Position numbers and translations under genes: made by a program. Below the pieces are notes generated by a model that worked only from the letters and a program-made list of their open reading frames with translations, had not been told where the DNA came from and searched no databases. From Mytilus edulis (lineage: Eukaryota > Mollusca > Bivalvia > Mytilida > Mytilidae): a stretch of 64,000 bases of DNA. Below are positions 45,801 to 58,761 of this stretch, piece by piece. The stretch covers positions 29,363,386 through 29,427,385 of the forward strand of contig NC_092348.1 of assembly GCF_963676685.1 (NCBI RefSeq), written 5' to 3'. The first letter of the stretch is position 1, and the number at the start of each line of letters is the position of its first letter.

Positions 45801-48800
45801 ACAAACTATTGCAGTAGATTATTTTGGCCAAAATTCTTAAGGTCAAAGGCTTATAAATACTAAAATACATTTTGAACCATAATTTCCTATTGATATGTGG
45901 TTTCAGAGGAGTTGCAATGACTGGACTGATGGATTGACATGTCAAAAACATTATAGATAACATAACTTCTTGTGTCGTTGTAGTTAGGAGTATAGGTCAC
46001 AATATTAACCTGTTTGGATGATTGAACTCTTAGAAAAACTATTATCTATTCATAAGCTTTGATTGAGCAGTTTGGATTATCAAAACAATATCTTTTCTTT
46101 CTTTGGCTAATTGACACAGGGAAGACTAATAAGTATAGATTATCAGGTTTTCTCCACATTGATATCGTAGAATATCAGCCGCGAGCCACAATGTGAACGT
46201 TTTTGGCGAGTGAGCTAAACGAGCTAAAAAGTTTCACATTGTGTTGAGTGGCTGATATTTTACAATAACTATAAGAAGAAAACTGATTATCTGTTTATCG
46301 TTCTATTACTGGTCTTTTTCCCTCTCCCTAAGACAGTTTTATGCTTGGCGAAAGCAAGCTTGATAACGTCTCCTCTTGCATTGTGACATCGCTGATAACT
46401 TCTCCTCTCAAATTGTGACGTTGCTGATAATGCCTGGTCTCGTTTTGAAGTCTTGATACAAGAATTACTGAGCGACAGAGCAGGGTGATATAGGCGTAGG
46501 GAAGGACGATAATATTAGTTACACAGTGTGCAATTGTTGTTTGACCCAATAAATTCTGTATTAGGACAATTGAACACTGTGTAATGAAATTATCCTGATA
46601 TTGTTATATTACATATCATTATATTCAAATTCAATACCAACCAAATATATTTCAGATATTTAATCTAAAACTGAAAAATCATAAATATTAGGACTATAAA
46701 GCAACTCAGAATTTTTTTTTAATAGGTAAATGGTATAAGGGAAATCATTCCAATTGACATAATAAATAAGGGAGATAATTTCAATTGACATAATAAAAAA
46801 TTGTACTGAAATTTATTAGGACGATATCAGCCATTCAAATTGCGAGAAATTACTCTAAATTAGGATAATGTGAATTACCATCCCTCTTCTTTAAGAAAAA
46901 GAGACAAACGCTCATACTATTAAAGAAAAAATAAATAAAGCCCATATTTATTTTCATTATTTTTTAAACTAAATTTAAGCATATATCTTACTTGAAAAGG
47001 TTCCCAGAACTTTGCCTTCCAACTTAGCAGCCACAGAATCACACAATTTCACAGAAATATCTGCAGCAACATTCTTTCCTGAAATAGAAAAAAAAAAACA
47101 AAACATGAGATATTTTATCTGATAAAATATTTTTTTAAGTTTCATTGCAGAGAATGAAACTGCTGAACATAAAATTCAATGTTCAGAAGTATTATAGTGG
47201 TTTTATCATTTTATATGTGTCCTTCATTTATGTATTTTCTCCCATTGTACCATTTTTTGAACTATGTAAAATTGCAAAAAATAATGAAAATATTGATTTG
47301 AAATAACAACTTTAACTTTTACATTGTCTTATCTGGGCCTTTTATAGCTGACTATGCGGTATGGGCTTTGCTCATTGTTGAAGGCTGTACGGTGACCTAT
47401 AGTTGTTAATGTCTGTGTCATTTTGGTCTTTTGTGGACAGTTGTCTCATTGGCAATCATACCACATCTTCTTTTTTATATTAACATTTATTATTTACATT
47501 CAACATGTTTAAGGGTATTCTAAGTACTGTATGACATATTTACCAATGATATGTTCTTTCATCTTTTCTAAAGCAGGTTGTAAATCTTCTCTGGTCAAGG
47601 TCTTTGATCCAACAAGGTTCTTAAACATACTGAACATTCCACTACTTTTCTTAGATTTGCCACTTAACAAATAAAACGGAGATGTGAATTAAACTCAAAT
47701 GTGTCAATTACATTTTAATATATAAATGTTCAATAAATCATGTTTACAACTTAGTACTTTGAATGTGTACAAAATTAAGGCTTGCTTGTTTGTTAGTTGA
47801 ACAATGAAATCAACATACTTGTTTCTGGTGTCTATTTTGAGAGTTTTTGAAAAATCAGATTGACCAGCTGTTTGGAATTAACCATGGAATATTATCAATA
47901 ATATTTTTGTTTGCTGTTTAATATAAAAGTTACAAATGTCAATGTCAAATCAATCAAATTCTGAGCTCTGAACAATTGTTTATTTTTTAATCAATATAAG
48001 TAACCTCTGAAGGTCATGCAATTAAAATGTTCCCATTGATTTTTTACCTCTTGACTGACTCCTGAACTCCTTTCTCTTCTTCTACTTCTTCATCTTCACT
48101 TTCTTCTTCATCTAAATCTCTCAATCCTCCTTTCATCTGTCCTACCCATCGTTGCTACAAAAATAACATGAAATGAATTTTTCATATCTTCTAAAAGAGA
48201 TTTATAGGAGTAATTTTCGTAAAGATAAGAGCGGAGTACAACTTAATGAACAATGGAGCATAGAATTCTGTTCTACAACATTGAAATTTTATGGATCTTG
48301 ACAACATTTAGGCCATTTTCTTGTAATCTTCAGAAAGTTTTAAAAGAAGAGTCCTTGTCATTTTTCCTTATTAAAAGGCAGATTTTCATCTGCTTGAATG
48401 ATTTTCTTGGGTTTTATGAGTACAGGTGAAACATGAATTTAAATTTTTTATTGGCTTGTATGCAGACATAGAATTTTCAGAATCAAAGGTCTGCAATTTT
48501 GGAACAAATCAACCGAGCAGAACCAAACTGGAGTTAAAATGGTTACTCAATATGGACAACTCACATAGTGAATGACAGATAAGTGTAAAACTTTGTGGCA
48601 TAAAAAAATATTCCTAGGTCTGTAATCTACAAATTTGTTCCTTTAATACTATGCCCATAAATTGTGAAGACTTACTTCTTCAGCAGATGGTGTTCCATGT
48701 TTCTCTTCCATACTTCCATTAATAGTAGCATCTCCTGATCCATTTAAAGAACTATAATCAAGAGACACTGCATCTTTATTGGTTCCTCCCATTTCCCATT

Positions 48801-51800
48801 TAGTAGCTTGTTTTCCTTTCTTCTTTGGTGTTTCTGCTTTTGGACTGGCACTGGCTCTGAAGAGGAAAAATAACATCAAATTTTGAATAATAGTGCTCAC
48901 AAGTTAAAAATCCAATTCCTTGTGAGCACTGAAGGGTAAAGATTCCCTTTCATCTAAAAATGTGATTTTTATTAATTAAACATCGAATGTGTATTTAGTT
49001 GGGCAAATTATAAATTTAAATAGGAGTTATCTTCCTTTGTAGTTTTGCAGTTAAATAAAATTTGATAAAGGATTCAAACACAGTGCATACCTTGTGAAAT
49101 TTTTATCAAAAACGATTTTTCTTGACAAGTTGAGTTATTTAAATACATACCCTATTGTAACTTAAATGTCTGAGTATAACATATAATTAATAAATTGCAT
49201 TTCATTGACTGAAAAGGAACTAAGAAATGTACACCATACTGCACTATTTTGTTTAAACTATCCCCTGGGAGATACAGATACAACCCAGTTACATAAGGAA
49301 GCAGTTTGAATGCATTGCATGCAATCTTCAGCCAAAAACTAACTGAACAATATGACTATACAAAAGTTACAATACAATTTTTCAATATTATAGATTCTGT
49401 CTTCAAAATGAAAATTTAATAAGAATACAATTTTATTTGTGGTTATTCCATTTTCTTTGTTAGGAATTTCATGATACATGAATAAAGCCTTTATCAATAG
49501 AAATGTGAACAATATATCAGTTGCTCTATTAATAAAGTCAGCTATCTTAACTTACGTTTTAACAGGTTTCTTTCCAGACATCTTAGCAAACATCTTTTCT
49601 CTATTTTTCTGTATAGTTAGTTCGTCCATTTCACCCAAGACTGCAGCCGTCTGTTCAGTTTTCTTCACAGTTTCTTTAACAACTTGTTCTGAAATAATAT
49701 TCAAATGCATTCAAGACTCCAGCAATGTTCACAATAACAATAATTGCAATAATAAACAACCAAACATTTTAGTAACCATAGACTCAAATTACCTATTTCC
49801 TAAATAACAAGAATGTGTCCATAGTACACGGACGCCCCGCCCCATCTGCACTATCATTTTCTATGTTTAGTGGACTTTGACAAATGGGGTAAAAACTCTT
49901 TATTTGGCATTAAAATTAGAAAGATTATAGCATAGGGAACATGTGTACTAAGTTTCAAGTTGATTGGACATCAACTTCATCACAAACTACCTCGACCAAA
50001 AACTTTTTGAATTTTCCTTGGAGTTAGGTACATGAGGTATTTTTGTTATTTTACTTTTTAATTTCTTCCAATCAAAATAAATTAACAATACAGGTGTTTT
50101 ACTTTTTTTCCCTGTTTATTATTTGCATGGTCTTTAGAAGAGAATACATGTGTGTAGGTCACAATGTATTTATATATACCTTTGACTGGTTTATTTTCCT
50201 TTCCTTTAGCTGGTTTCTTTTCTTCTTTTTTGTTTTCTATCATTGATGACACAGTCTTCTTAGATTTTAAAGATTCATCAAAAGTTTTCATTTTCCTAAA
50301 CAAATAAATAAACTTGGTTTAACCATTCGTTGATAATTACTTTCTGACATTTGACATGTTATATAATTATATCTTTTGACTTCCAAGAAAGTAATAATAA
50401 GGTGCAATGTTAAGACAATAACAATCAAAACCAAACTATACTAATAGTGATTTTCATTTTCATGGATTTTAATGGTATCGGTAAACCATGATTTAAAGGT
50501 TCCACATAATATTCAAATTTCCTTTGACTTGTATACGTATACAGAGTTTGCAATAACCATAGAACCAGATGCTCCACAGGGCGCAGCTTTATACAACCGC
50601 AGAGGTTGAACCCTGAACGGTTGGGGCAAGTATGGACACAACATTCAAGCTGGATTCAGCTCTAAATTTGGATTGTGATTAAATAGTTGACACAGCATAG
50701 GTTTCTGACACATAATGAATGAGGTCTAATGAACTTAAAAAAAAAATTTGTTTTGCCTTTGAGCAATTTACTATGCTGTTGAATATTAATCCTCTCAAAA
50801 AAATGTTGAAGAAATTTTCGTTTTATTTATGAAATCTGAAATGAGAAAAATTGAACCCCAAATTTTTTTTTCACATCCCCGTTTCCCTTATTCCAAAACT
50901 GATCTCAATTCAAATTTCTTATGGAGTTTGCAACAATAGCCACTCATTTAAATACATCATAAAATATTAAAATGTAAAAAAAGTGCTGGTTATCACTGAA
51001 TGGTAAAGATTGTTTTAATTTATCAGTTGGTAGTAAAAGAGAATATACATTGTATATTGTATAAAACAATGATTTAAGTTGATTCAACTACTATTCTGGA
51101 CAAAGAAAGATAACTCCAATTGAAAATTTCTTGCTATTGCGCAATATTGTGCAATTAGATATTTCTTGCTATTGCGCAATACTGTGCAATTGAAAATTTC
51201 TTGCTATTGCACCATACTGTGCAATTGAAGATTTCTTGCTATTGCTGAATACTGTGCAATTAAAAATTTCTTGCTATTCCACAATACTTTATGATAATTT
51301 TGGATCCTGATTTGGACCAACTTGAAAACTGGGCACATAATCAAAAATCTTAGTACATTTTTAGATTCAGCATATCAAAGAACCCCAAGGATTCAATTTT
51401 TATTAAAATCAAACTAAGTTTAATTTTGGACCCTTTGGACCTTAATGTAGACCAATTTGAAAACGGGACCAAAAATTAAGAATCTACATACACAGTTAGA
51501 TTCGGCATATCAAAGAACCCCAATTATTCAATTTTTGATGAAATCAAACAAAGTTTAATTTTGGACCCTTTGGGCCCCTTATTCCTAAACTGTTCGGACT
51601 AAAACTCCCAAAAAATCAATCCCAACCTTCCTTTTATGGTCATAAACCTTGTGTTTAAATTTCATTGATTTCTATTCACTTATACTAAAGTCATTGTGCA
51701 AAAACCACGAACATGCTTATTTGGGCCCTTTTTGGCCCCTAATTTCTAAAATGTTGGGACCAAAACTCCCAAAATCAATCCCAAACCTTCCCTTTGTGGT

Positions 51801-54800
51801 CATAAACCTTGTGTTAAAATTTCATAGATTTCTATTCACTTTTACCAAAGTTAGAATGCAAAAACTAAAAGTATTCGGACGCCAAAGACGCAGACAACGA
51901 TGCCAACGTGATACCAATATCATGAATATACGACCAAAATATTTTTAATTTTTGCGGTCATATAAAAAAAAACTCTATTACTCCATCCATAAAAGTTGGT
52001 ACCCATGAATATAATTGAATCTAATTTTTTCAAAATTTGCAAATACATTGTACATGATTTAAATCATAAAATGACAGATATATGTAGTTCAGTAATAGTG
52101 TATTCCTGTTGTAAGTAGACCTGACATTTTAACTGATAATTTTCGTGCTTACAACTTCTTTTAATTGGTCTCTGGTGGAGAGTTGTCTCATTAGCAATCA
52201 TCTCCATATATTAAAAGAACATCAGATAGAGAAGTCATCATTGACTGTAAGTGTTGGATCTCTTGTTCATCATATGTTCCTAAGTTAGAAATCAGGTTAC
52301 AGCAGAATGCAATGTGTGTGTAGGTAAAAGTAATATCTTTGGTTAATTTGCTTGCTAGCTGAACTGTGAAGTCATTATTAGGCTAGGTAAATTACCCTCC
52401 TTTAAGGGCAGACTAGTCTGACAGACAAAATTTCTATAAAGCAGGATCTTGGCCTAATGAATGTTCAGTTATCTGCTATAAATATCCAGATTCATTTTTT
52501 AAAACTTACTTCTGAGACTTGGCGATGGCTCTGCTCTCTTCTTCGTTAAATCTCAAAATCTCATCAAATGATCCCTTAAAATTAAAGGTGCCACACGCTA
52601 AACCATCAGTAAGACAATCCTTGTACTTATTTCTGAATTCCATCTGTATGTCTGTCAAGAACTTATCTATGTAAGACAGCTGTAATATCTTTTGATAAGC
52701 CACCTAAATTATAAAATATAACACAGATGAATGCACAACATTTAAAATATTTAAATATTTAATCATAAAATTGTTCAATACAACACTCCTGTAGAAGACA
52801 TTTAAACATTACAGCTGTTATCATAATGCTAGAAAGTTAAAGGTTGGGTATGCTTCATTGTTTTGTTTGTATCAATACTTGCTCAAGCTTTGAAATTTAA
52901 AAGATTGACTTCTGAAAACAGTATAAAAATGTGGAGTTAAACTTGTTTACATTATATTTAAATTTGATTGGACATATATATTAGTGTAACTCAACCTACT
53001 TATATTGTTTGCAGATATCAATTTTACATGTAATTTCAATGCTTGGACAAGCTTTAATACAAATAAAGCTAACAAGCTAACCGAGCATTTAAAACTAGCT
53101 AGCATTAGGACAACAGCTGTAAATTCATACAGTTTCTCATAAACACTTGGGGATGTCTCTTCATTCATTATTTGTTATAAAGATTCCAGATGATAGAGAC
53201 AGTTGTACATTTGATTTTGTCAATGTTTGTGGTCGCTGGTTAGACATTTTGTGCATTGTATGTCTATTGTTTGACAATCCATTTTTTGCCTATTATTTGT
53301 GTTATGTTTTGTCTCACTTTGATATTCTTTAGGCTCCTGTTTCATAGACAAAGTACTAGTAATCCTGTTTGTTACTAATCTAGTTTGTTATTGTTTGTTT
53401 TTCTTGTATTTTACCTTATTCCTCTTATACAGATTAAAATACAAAGGTTGAGTGCTAAGAAAAGTAATTTTACTACAATCAACTATCCCACTTCATATCC
53501 TAAGTCAGGAACCATATGGTTGATTGTCTTATGGTTATCTTAATGTCTTGCATGTCGTTTAAGGATTTGTCATTGATGGCAGATGTTATACCACCATGAG
53601 CAGGTCTTATTTAGACCTTGAAATTATGCACAAGTTTTCTAGATTCTGGGCAATTCAGTATTTAAACTGTACAGTCTGAAGTCAGGAACCTATTGTTCAG
53701 TGGTTGTAGTTTGTTGATGTGGTTCATACATTGTCATAAGTGTTTCTGGCTTCTTGTTTTTTATACAGTGTTTCTGGCTTCTTGTTTTTTATACAGATTA
53801 AACAGTTGGTTTTCCTGTTTGAATGGTTTTATACTAGTAATATTTGCATGATTTGGGGCCTTTATAGCTTTCATTTTAGTGTGAGCCAAGGTTCCGTGTT
53901 GAAGGCTGTATTTTGACCTGCAATGGTTTTCTTTTTACAAATTGTGACTTGGATGGAGAGTTGTTTTATTGGCACTTATATATAATACATCTTCTTATAC
54001 AACGTATCTAGACACTTGTCTTTTGATTTGATATGTTATTAACCTACATGTACATGTATATATATTTTTTTGTCTCATTGACTTATACTTGAATTACTTA
54101 CATCTCATTTTATAATTGATAATAATAAAACTTACCACAAAAACCAATTCAAATTCATTATCAAGCTTATACTTCAACTGTAAAGCTTCATGTGTATATG
54201 TATTATTCCCAGTTCTTTCCTGAAAATAGAATCAAACTTTTTTCAGTAATTGTAAAATAAACGGGAGACATAATTATTGAAATCAGCCTGTTTAGGATCC
54301 ATAGTAAACAGACACAATTTTTTTTGTCTAGACCTTTATCTAATTAGTGGGATTGAACTTAATGGGAATTAATGTTTTTTGATTAATGGGACTAGTTGAC
54401 AGACCAAAGTTCAGCCGGATGTAATGCCTTTTCATTAGCATGATTAGTGGGATAAGTAATAAAGTTTTGGTGTTAAGCATGTTAAGTGGGCAAATTAATG
54501 AAAAGTATGGTCAGGGTCGAATTCACCTTGTTTATCAAAATGTTTTGTTCAATGGGGGTTTAATATTCACTCATAGCCTGGAACAGCATATCTTCAGTAT
54601 AAAATTGATAAAAACATCAATCTTGACAAGACTTCACAAGATTTGTGGATTTTGATGGTGTCTGACTGAAAAACTATCAGACCTGCTCAATAAATAAAAT
54701 TATCCACGTAGTTCCAAACATTTATATAAATACATGAAATACAAGTTTTATCATAAGGTAGAAATTTTTGTCATATAAAACGGAGTTCGCGTAAAGTGGT

Positions 54801-57800
54801 GGTCCTCAGGATTTTACCACCAAATTTTGACATAGGACTGACACAATTTTAGTATTTTTCAATAGAATTAAAAGTGAGGACCTGCAGATTTTCTTCAAGG
54901 ACCACAAAGGGAAAAAAGATTTCGCGACCTATGATAAAAATGACCAAATATGATCCGATTTAAAGAGTGATTTATTTGATGTGAGGCGTAACCCTGTTAT
55001 TATGGTATGTGAAATACGGAATGTCATTGGTGCTATTTTTCAATTACTTCATTTGCGTTCTATACCCTTAATAAAGTTATGTGATGAAATTAACGATATT
55101 TAAAAAAATACTAGAGGCTCTAAACAGCCTGTGTCGCTCACCTTGGTCTATGTGAATATAAAACAAAGGAAGTAGATGGATTCATGACAAAATTGCGTTT
55201 TGGTGATGGTGATGTGTTTGTACATCTTACTTTACTGAACATTCTTGCTGCTTACAATTATCTCTATCTAAAATGAACTTGGCCCAGTAGTTTCAGTGGA
55301 AAATGTTAGTTAAAATTTACAAATTTTATGAAAATTGTTAAAAATTGACAATAACTCCTTAGGGGTCAATTGACCATTTCCGTCATGTTGACTTATTTGT
55401 GAATCTTACATTGCTGAACATTATTGATGTTTACAGTTTATCTCTATCTATAATAATATTCAAGATAATAACCAAAAAAAGCAAAATTTCCTTAAAATTA
55501 CCAATTCAGGGGCAGCAACCCAACAACGGGTTGTCCGATTCATCTGAAAATTTCAGGGCAGATAGATCATGACCTGATAAACAATTTTACCCTGTCAGAT
55601 TTGCTCTAAAAGCTTTTGTTTTTGAGTGGAAAGCCAAAAACTGCATTTTACCCCCATGTTCTATTGTTAGCCATGGCGGCCATCTTGGTTGGTTGACTGG
55701 GTCACCATACATATTTATTAAACTAGATACCCCAATGATGATTGTGGCCCAGTTTGGTTTCATTTGGCAAAGTAGTTTCAGAGGAGAAGATTTTTGTAAA
55801 AGTTAACGACGGACGCAAAGTGATGGGAAAAGCTCACTTGGCCCTTTTGAGCTAAAAAAGTGACAAATTACAAGTTTGATACACTGGCATCACTCACTAC
55901 TTAGTTTAAATGACATTTAAAGATAGCATTAATATCAGAAACTATTAGATAGGTTTAACATGTCCATTTCCACATCGTGCAATTTATTAACTATAACCGG
56001 ACAGTAAAATCAGCTATAATTAGGTAGTGTTAATAGGTCCATGTCAATATATATATAAATGTATGTGTTCCTGCTCACAAAGAAAATTAATGAAAATTGA
56101 GTGTGGATGGTAAATAAAAATTGATTGAGGTTTTAAGTTACAGAATCTACGTAAAATCACCAAGTATGAAGTAAAGTGGAAAGTGATTTATATAAGTTGT
56201 AATAACTTGTTTCCCAATCAACTGTAGTATGTATGTATATACATGTATATACTAGATAAATTTCTTGTTATCAGAAGAACCCTTTAAAAGCTGTGACGGT
56301 ATAGTGGAACATGTACAATGTACACTCCCTATCCAGATTAACGGAGATGTGTCATTAACATTTACGACAATTTTTTACAGGGACATTCAATTCCCACCCA
56401 ACACAAAGGGAATGCTAGGACACAGGGAACCCTTGACCTCCAGCACTCTATAGTACAAACAGTGTTCCAGCTAGGTTTTCAAAAGGGCAGGGTGCCAATC
56501 CTGAAAAAGGGCATTTAACGCGCGATATGATAATATGAAAAGGGCATATTTTAATAAAAGATGTTAATCAAACATTTGTGTTTATTCGTTGAATCACAGG
56601 TTATACAAGAACAACATCTTTAGCCCATATAGAACTCTATCTTTCTACTTTTAAGGCTGAAAAAGTTGTCAAGCAGCTTGTCACACAAGTTTTTTTATCA
56701 TTGCTTGGCACAGTTGAACTTTATATGCAGTATGTTTTGAAAGGAGATCTGTTTCATACTGTTTCTATGGTCTACCACATTTTACCAGTTTCACCTTTCT
56801 ACCCCTGCTGTGCTTGATGGCAATACAGCACAAAACAGCTGTGCTCAGTAAATTCAATGCTCAGTAAATTCACAATTTTAGGATATAAAGCAACAGTGAA
56901 AAATAGTATCAAAAATAAAGAATACAGAAAAAGATGACCAAGGCACCCTACCAACACTGCTACTAAGACCCTCTTTAACTTTTCCCATAACTCAAAATAA
57001 ATACCTAAACATATATATTCTTAAGCAAGAAGTATGGAGACACATTTTAGAATATGTAAATGGGTTACTCAATGCTAGGAAAAAAATCAGATTGAGTTAT
57101 CTTTCTTTATTCGGGTGTGCTCCTTCTTTGGAGGATTATAAACAGTACGTAAATATGATGTAAATATGATCACAATATGGAGGCGGATTTTGTTATTTTC
57201 GTATCAAAAATGAAGGCAGTCAATGACAAATACGTCTGAATTTTCTGTTTATTTTACAGAAAACAAGTAAAACAATGTCTTCAACGAGTTTATAATGGTT
57301 TTCCAACTTTTTGTCATTACGTTTCTTCCATGAAACTACGGTAAACATCGCAAATTGTGCCCAAGTTGTTGTATGCACATTTCTTCAAAGATAATTGCCG
57401 ACTGAACTTTCTATTTGAACGAATTAATGTTGATGATCATTAATGACCCATCCGATAAACGGATTACCTATAACAACAGATTATGACACCAGTTGTAATC
57501 ATTGATTAGCTTGGGGTGGTAAACAAAGTCATAATCTTTTCCCCAGGTAAAATTTAGTAATTAGCGTATCATATCAATACGCAAATTAATATGCAATCGA
57601 TCTTCAAAAAAGGCAGAGCGCCCTGGAAACTGTAAAAAGGGCACAGGGCGCCACTCGGAAAAGGGCGGGCGCCGCGCCCTCTGAAAACGGCCTAGCTGGA
57701 ACACTGACAAATGTATATAAATAAAGTATGTTAAAACTATAAAATGTATAAAGTATGAAGACATAAGACAAGTAATATTATCACCACCTATAACTTATAC

Positions 57801-58104
57801 GATTATCTAATAAATTTTCAAAATGGTCAAGCCATATGACAGGTGAGTAACATATAAGGTATTAACAAATACAACCAAGAATTATAGTTTAACAGAAATG
57901 CAATTATTTGAAATTTTCCATATGTTTACATCCCACGTCACGTCACGTGTAGTATTTACTACGTTACTTTTTCTGTATTTTTCTCACCTGAAGTATTACA
58001 GTCTTAATTAGAGAGTTAACTGCTGGTGTAAACAGTTGAGATGTTCCCTGAAAGCACCAAAGAACAATCCCACCTTTACTGAATATCGTAAAAAAGTCTA
58101 ACAT
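42900..58104 (-). CDS. SRPRA: Signal recognition particle receptor subunit alpha (SR-alpha)
   Basis: Fourteen coding exons in transcript order: 58104-57988, 54219-54136, 52703-52510, 50295-50180, 49688-49556, 48856-48676, 48154-48048, 47662-47544, 47078-46992, 45621-45449, 44953-44743, 44323-44238, 43958-43782 and 43025-42900. They sum to 1911 bases, 636 residues plus TAA, close to the vertebrate length (638); all borders are GT..AG. The protein docks ribosome-SRP complexes at the ER membrane with SR-beta and hydrolyses GTP with SRP54. Residues 1 to about 170 form the SRX domain that binds SR-beta (start [12 protein letters not shown], then [12 protein letters not shown]). A charged Lys/Glu-rich linker (170-310) with an acidic run [12 protein letters not shown] follows. 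The NG GTPase domain has GVNGVGKST (425-433), DTFRAGA (455-461), DTAGR (519-523), TKFD (587-590) and GTGQ (614-617). All catalytic motifs are intact. Divergence is confined to the linker. Confidence 0.97.
46160..46590. repeat. Hairpin-forming stretch in SRPRA intron
   Basis: 'agaatatcagcc' (46169) pairs with 'ggctgatattttac' (46251-46264), and 'cacaatgtgaa' (46188) with 'tttcacattgtg' (46232). Further on, 'ttacacagtgtgcaattgt' (46519) pairs with 'acaattgaacactgtgtaa' (46565). 'ttgtgac.t.gctgataac' occurs twice between. This looks like a decayed foldback repeat. Confidence 0.6.
47335..47475 (-). repeat. Dispersed repeat in SRPRA intron
   Basis: On the - strand it matches 26210-26340: 'gattgccaatgagacaact', 'accaaaatgacacagacatt' and 'cataccgcatagtcagctat'. 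It ends about 70 bases from the exon at 47544-47662. Confidence 0.8.
49805..50060 (+). repeat. Chimeric dispersed repeat in SRPRA intron
   Basis: Starts 'acaagaatgtgtccatagta' and continues 'aaattagaaagattatagca...tactaagtttcaagttgatt', a segment I recall from many bivalve sequences. From about 50005 it switches to the end of the GTGAGAGG family ('gaattttccttggagttagg', 'ggtatttttgttattttact'), so two repeats are fused. Confidence 0.55.
50555..51965 (+). mobile_element. About 1.4 kb bivalve-type dispersed element with internal 35-base array
   Basis: Begins near 'accagatgctccacagggcg' and ends near 'ttttgcggtcatataaaa'. Terminal 'tttatacaaccgca' and the complement of the right end (tttatatgaccgca) form short inverted ends. 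51350-51410 and 51480-51560 are near-duplicates ('tcagcatatcaaagaacccc'), as are 51600-51680 and 51760-51850 ('cataaaccttgtgtt'). No protein is encoded. I recall this family from other bivalves, where it lies in many introns. It occupies the SRPRA intron between 50295 and 52510. Confidence 0.65.
51117..51291 (+). repeat. 35-base tandem array, five copies
   Basis: Units start CAATTGAAAATTTCTTGC at 51117, 51152, 51187, 51222 and 51257, each with 'gctattgc' and 'ata.tgtg'. Copies diverge progressively to the right. The array lies inside the 50555-51965 element. Confidence 0.9.
53620..53995 (-). repeat. Dispersed repeat in SRPRA intron
   Basis: On the - strand it follows 38560-38885. It carries a local 28-base duplication, 'tgtttctggcttcttgtttt', at 53741 and 53769. 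It ends about 140 bases from the exon at 54136-54219. Confidence 0.75.
54780..55085. other. Unassigned stretch in SRPRA intron
   Basis: Less AT-rich than its surroundings ('gcgtaaagtggtggtcctca', 'gaggacctgcagattttctt'). No reading frame, repeat partner in the window or inverted ends were found. Confidence 0.3.
55105..55865 (+). repeat. About 750-base dispersed repeat (GTGAGCGACACAGG family)
   Basis: Inverted partner of 15876-16630 and similar across its length. It starts near 'agaggctctaaacagcctgt' and ends 'ggacgcaaagtgatgggaaa...gcccttttgagct'. It sits in SRPRA intron 1 (54220-57987). Confidence 0.85.
56460..57706. mobile_element. 1.25 kb inverted-repeat element with 5-base flanking duplication
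   Basis: The left end CAGTGTTCCAGCTAGG and following 'ttttcaaaagggc' match the complement of the right end, which closes at 57706. ACAAA lies directly outside both tips (56455-56459 and 57707-57711). The right arm is GC-rich with stacked GGCGCC-like boxes (57615-57680); the left has 'agggcagggtgcc'. No transposase frame. CAGTG tips resemble hAT-type elements, but those usually make 8-base duplications, so the superfamily is open. Confidence 0.75.
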
Positions 58105-58354
58105 CTTGAAAGTGTCTCAAAAATGTGTCTCAACGACCGCCGGAAATGGAACTTTGCCGATAACTATCGAAAATCATCGGGAATTCCCGAATCTGTTTTC
58201 TCAATAAGACTGCGCGATAAAAAAAAGTTGTAAAATATAAGTCTTTGTAATTTTGTCATTGATGTAAATTATAAATATATCACCTTTGTTTTAACATAAA
58301 TTAGCAATTTAGAAACTTAATTCATAACAATAAAGAAAACTAAAAGCAATTTAC

Positions 58355-58430
58355 CTACGGTGAATAAAGCACTCTTAGACGTATTTCTCCGCACACTTTT
58401 TCAGCAAGAACGGCCATTTTTGTCACATGT
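58355..58430 (-). promoter_or_regulatory. Probable SRPRA leader exon with upstream reading frame
   Basis: A good donor (TAG|GTAAAT) lies at 58355/58354 on the - strand, 250 bases upstream of the SRPRA ATG; an acceptor-like CAAG directly precedes that ATG. The stretch holds an ATG (58417-58415) in strong context (AAAAATGG) opening a 20-codon frame beginning MAVLAEKV, whose TAG ends at 58355, the last base before the donor. The ATG lies in a sequence like the YY1 site often seen at housekeeping gene starts. The exon is inferred; no transcript data are available. Confidence 0.45.
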
Positions 58431-58761
58431 TCAATTCGCATCTCACATGACCTGTTGTTTGGCCCCGTGATCAACTTTTGCTATATTCCTGGCAAATTCA
58501 AACGATCGTCAAAAAGTCACATGGATATGCTAGATCAAGCACTGGAAGCAAGGTCGGTTCAATTATTCGGAATTTCAACTAAAGTGCACGAAAAAGACCA
58601 ATGATTGCTTGCATGACAATTTTGTAATGCGACACTGAAGTAAAAATTTTGTGTACTTCTGTCTAAATTTTGCATTTAAAATTATATATTAAAGTTAAAT
58701 TGAAAATAAAGATCGGTAAAGCAATTGACTGATTATTAAGTGCAGTTGTAACTTTTTTTTT

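Noticed and set aside
56265-56453. 62-codon open frame ending before the CAGTG element
   Set aside because: The composition looks somewhat protein-like ([19 protein letters not shown]), but no family was recognised, and it lies alone in a - strand gene's intron on the opposite strand.
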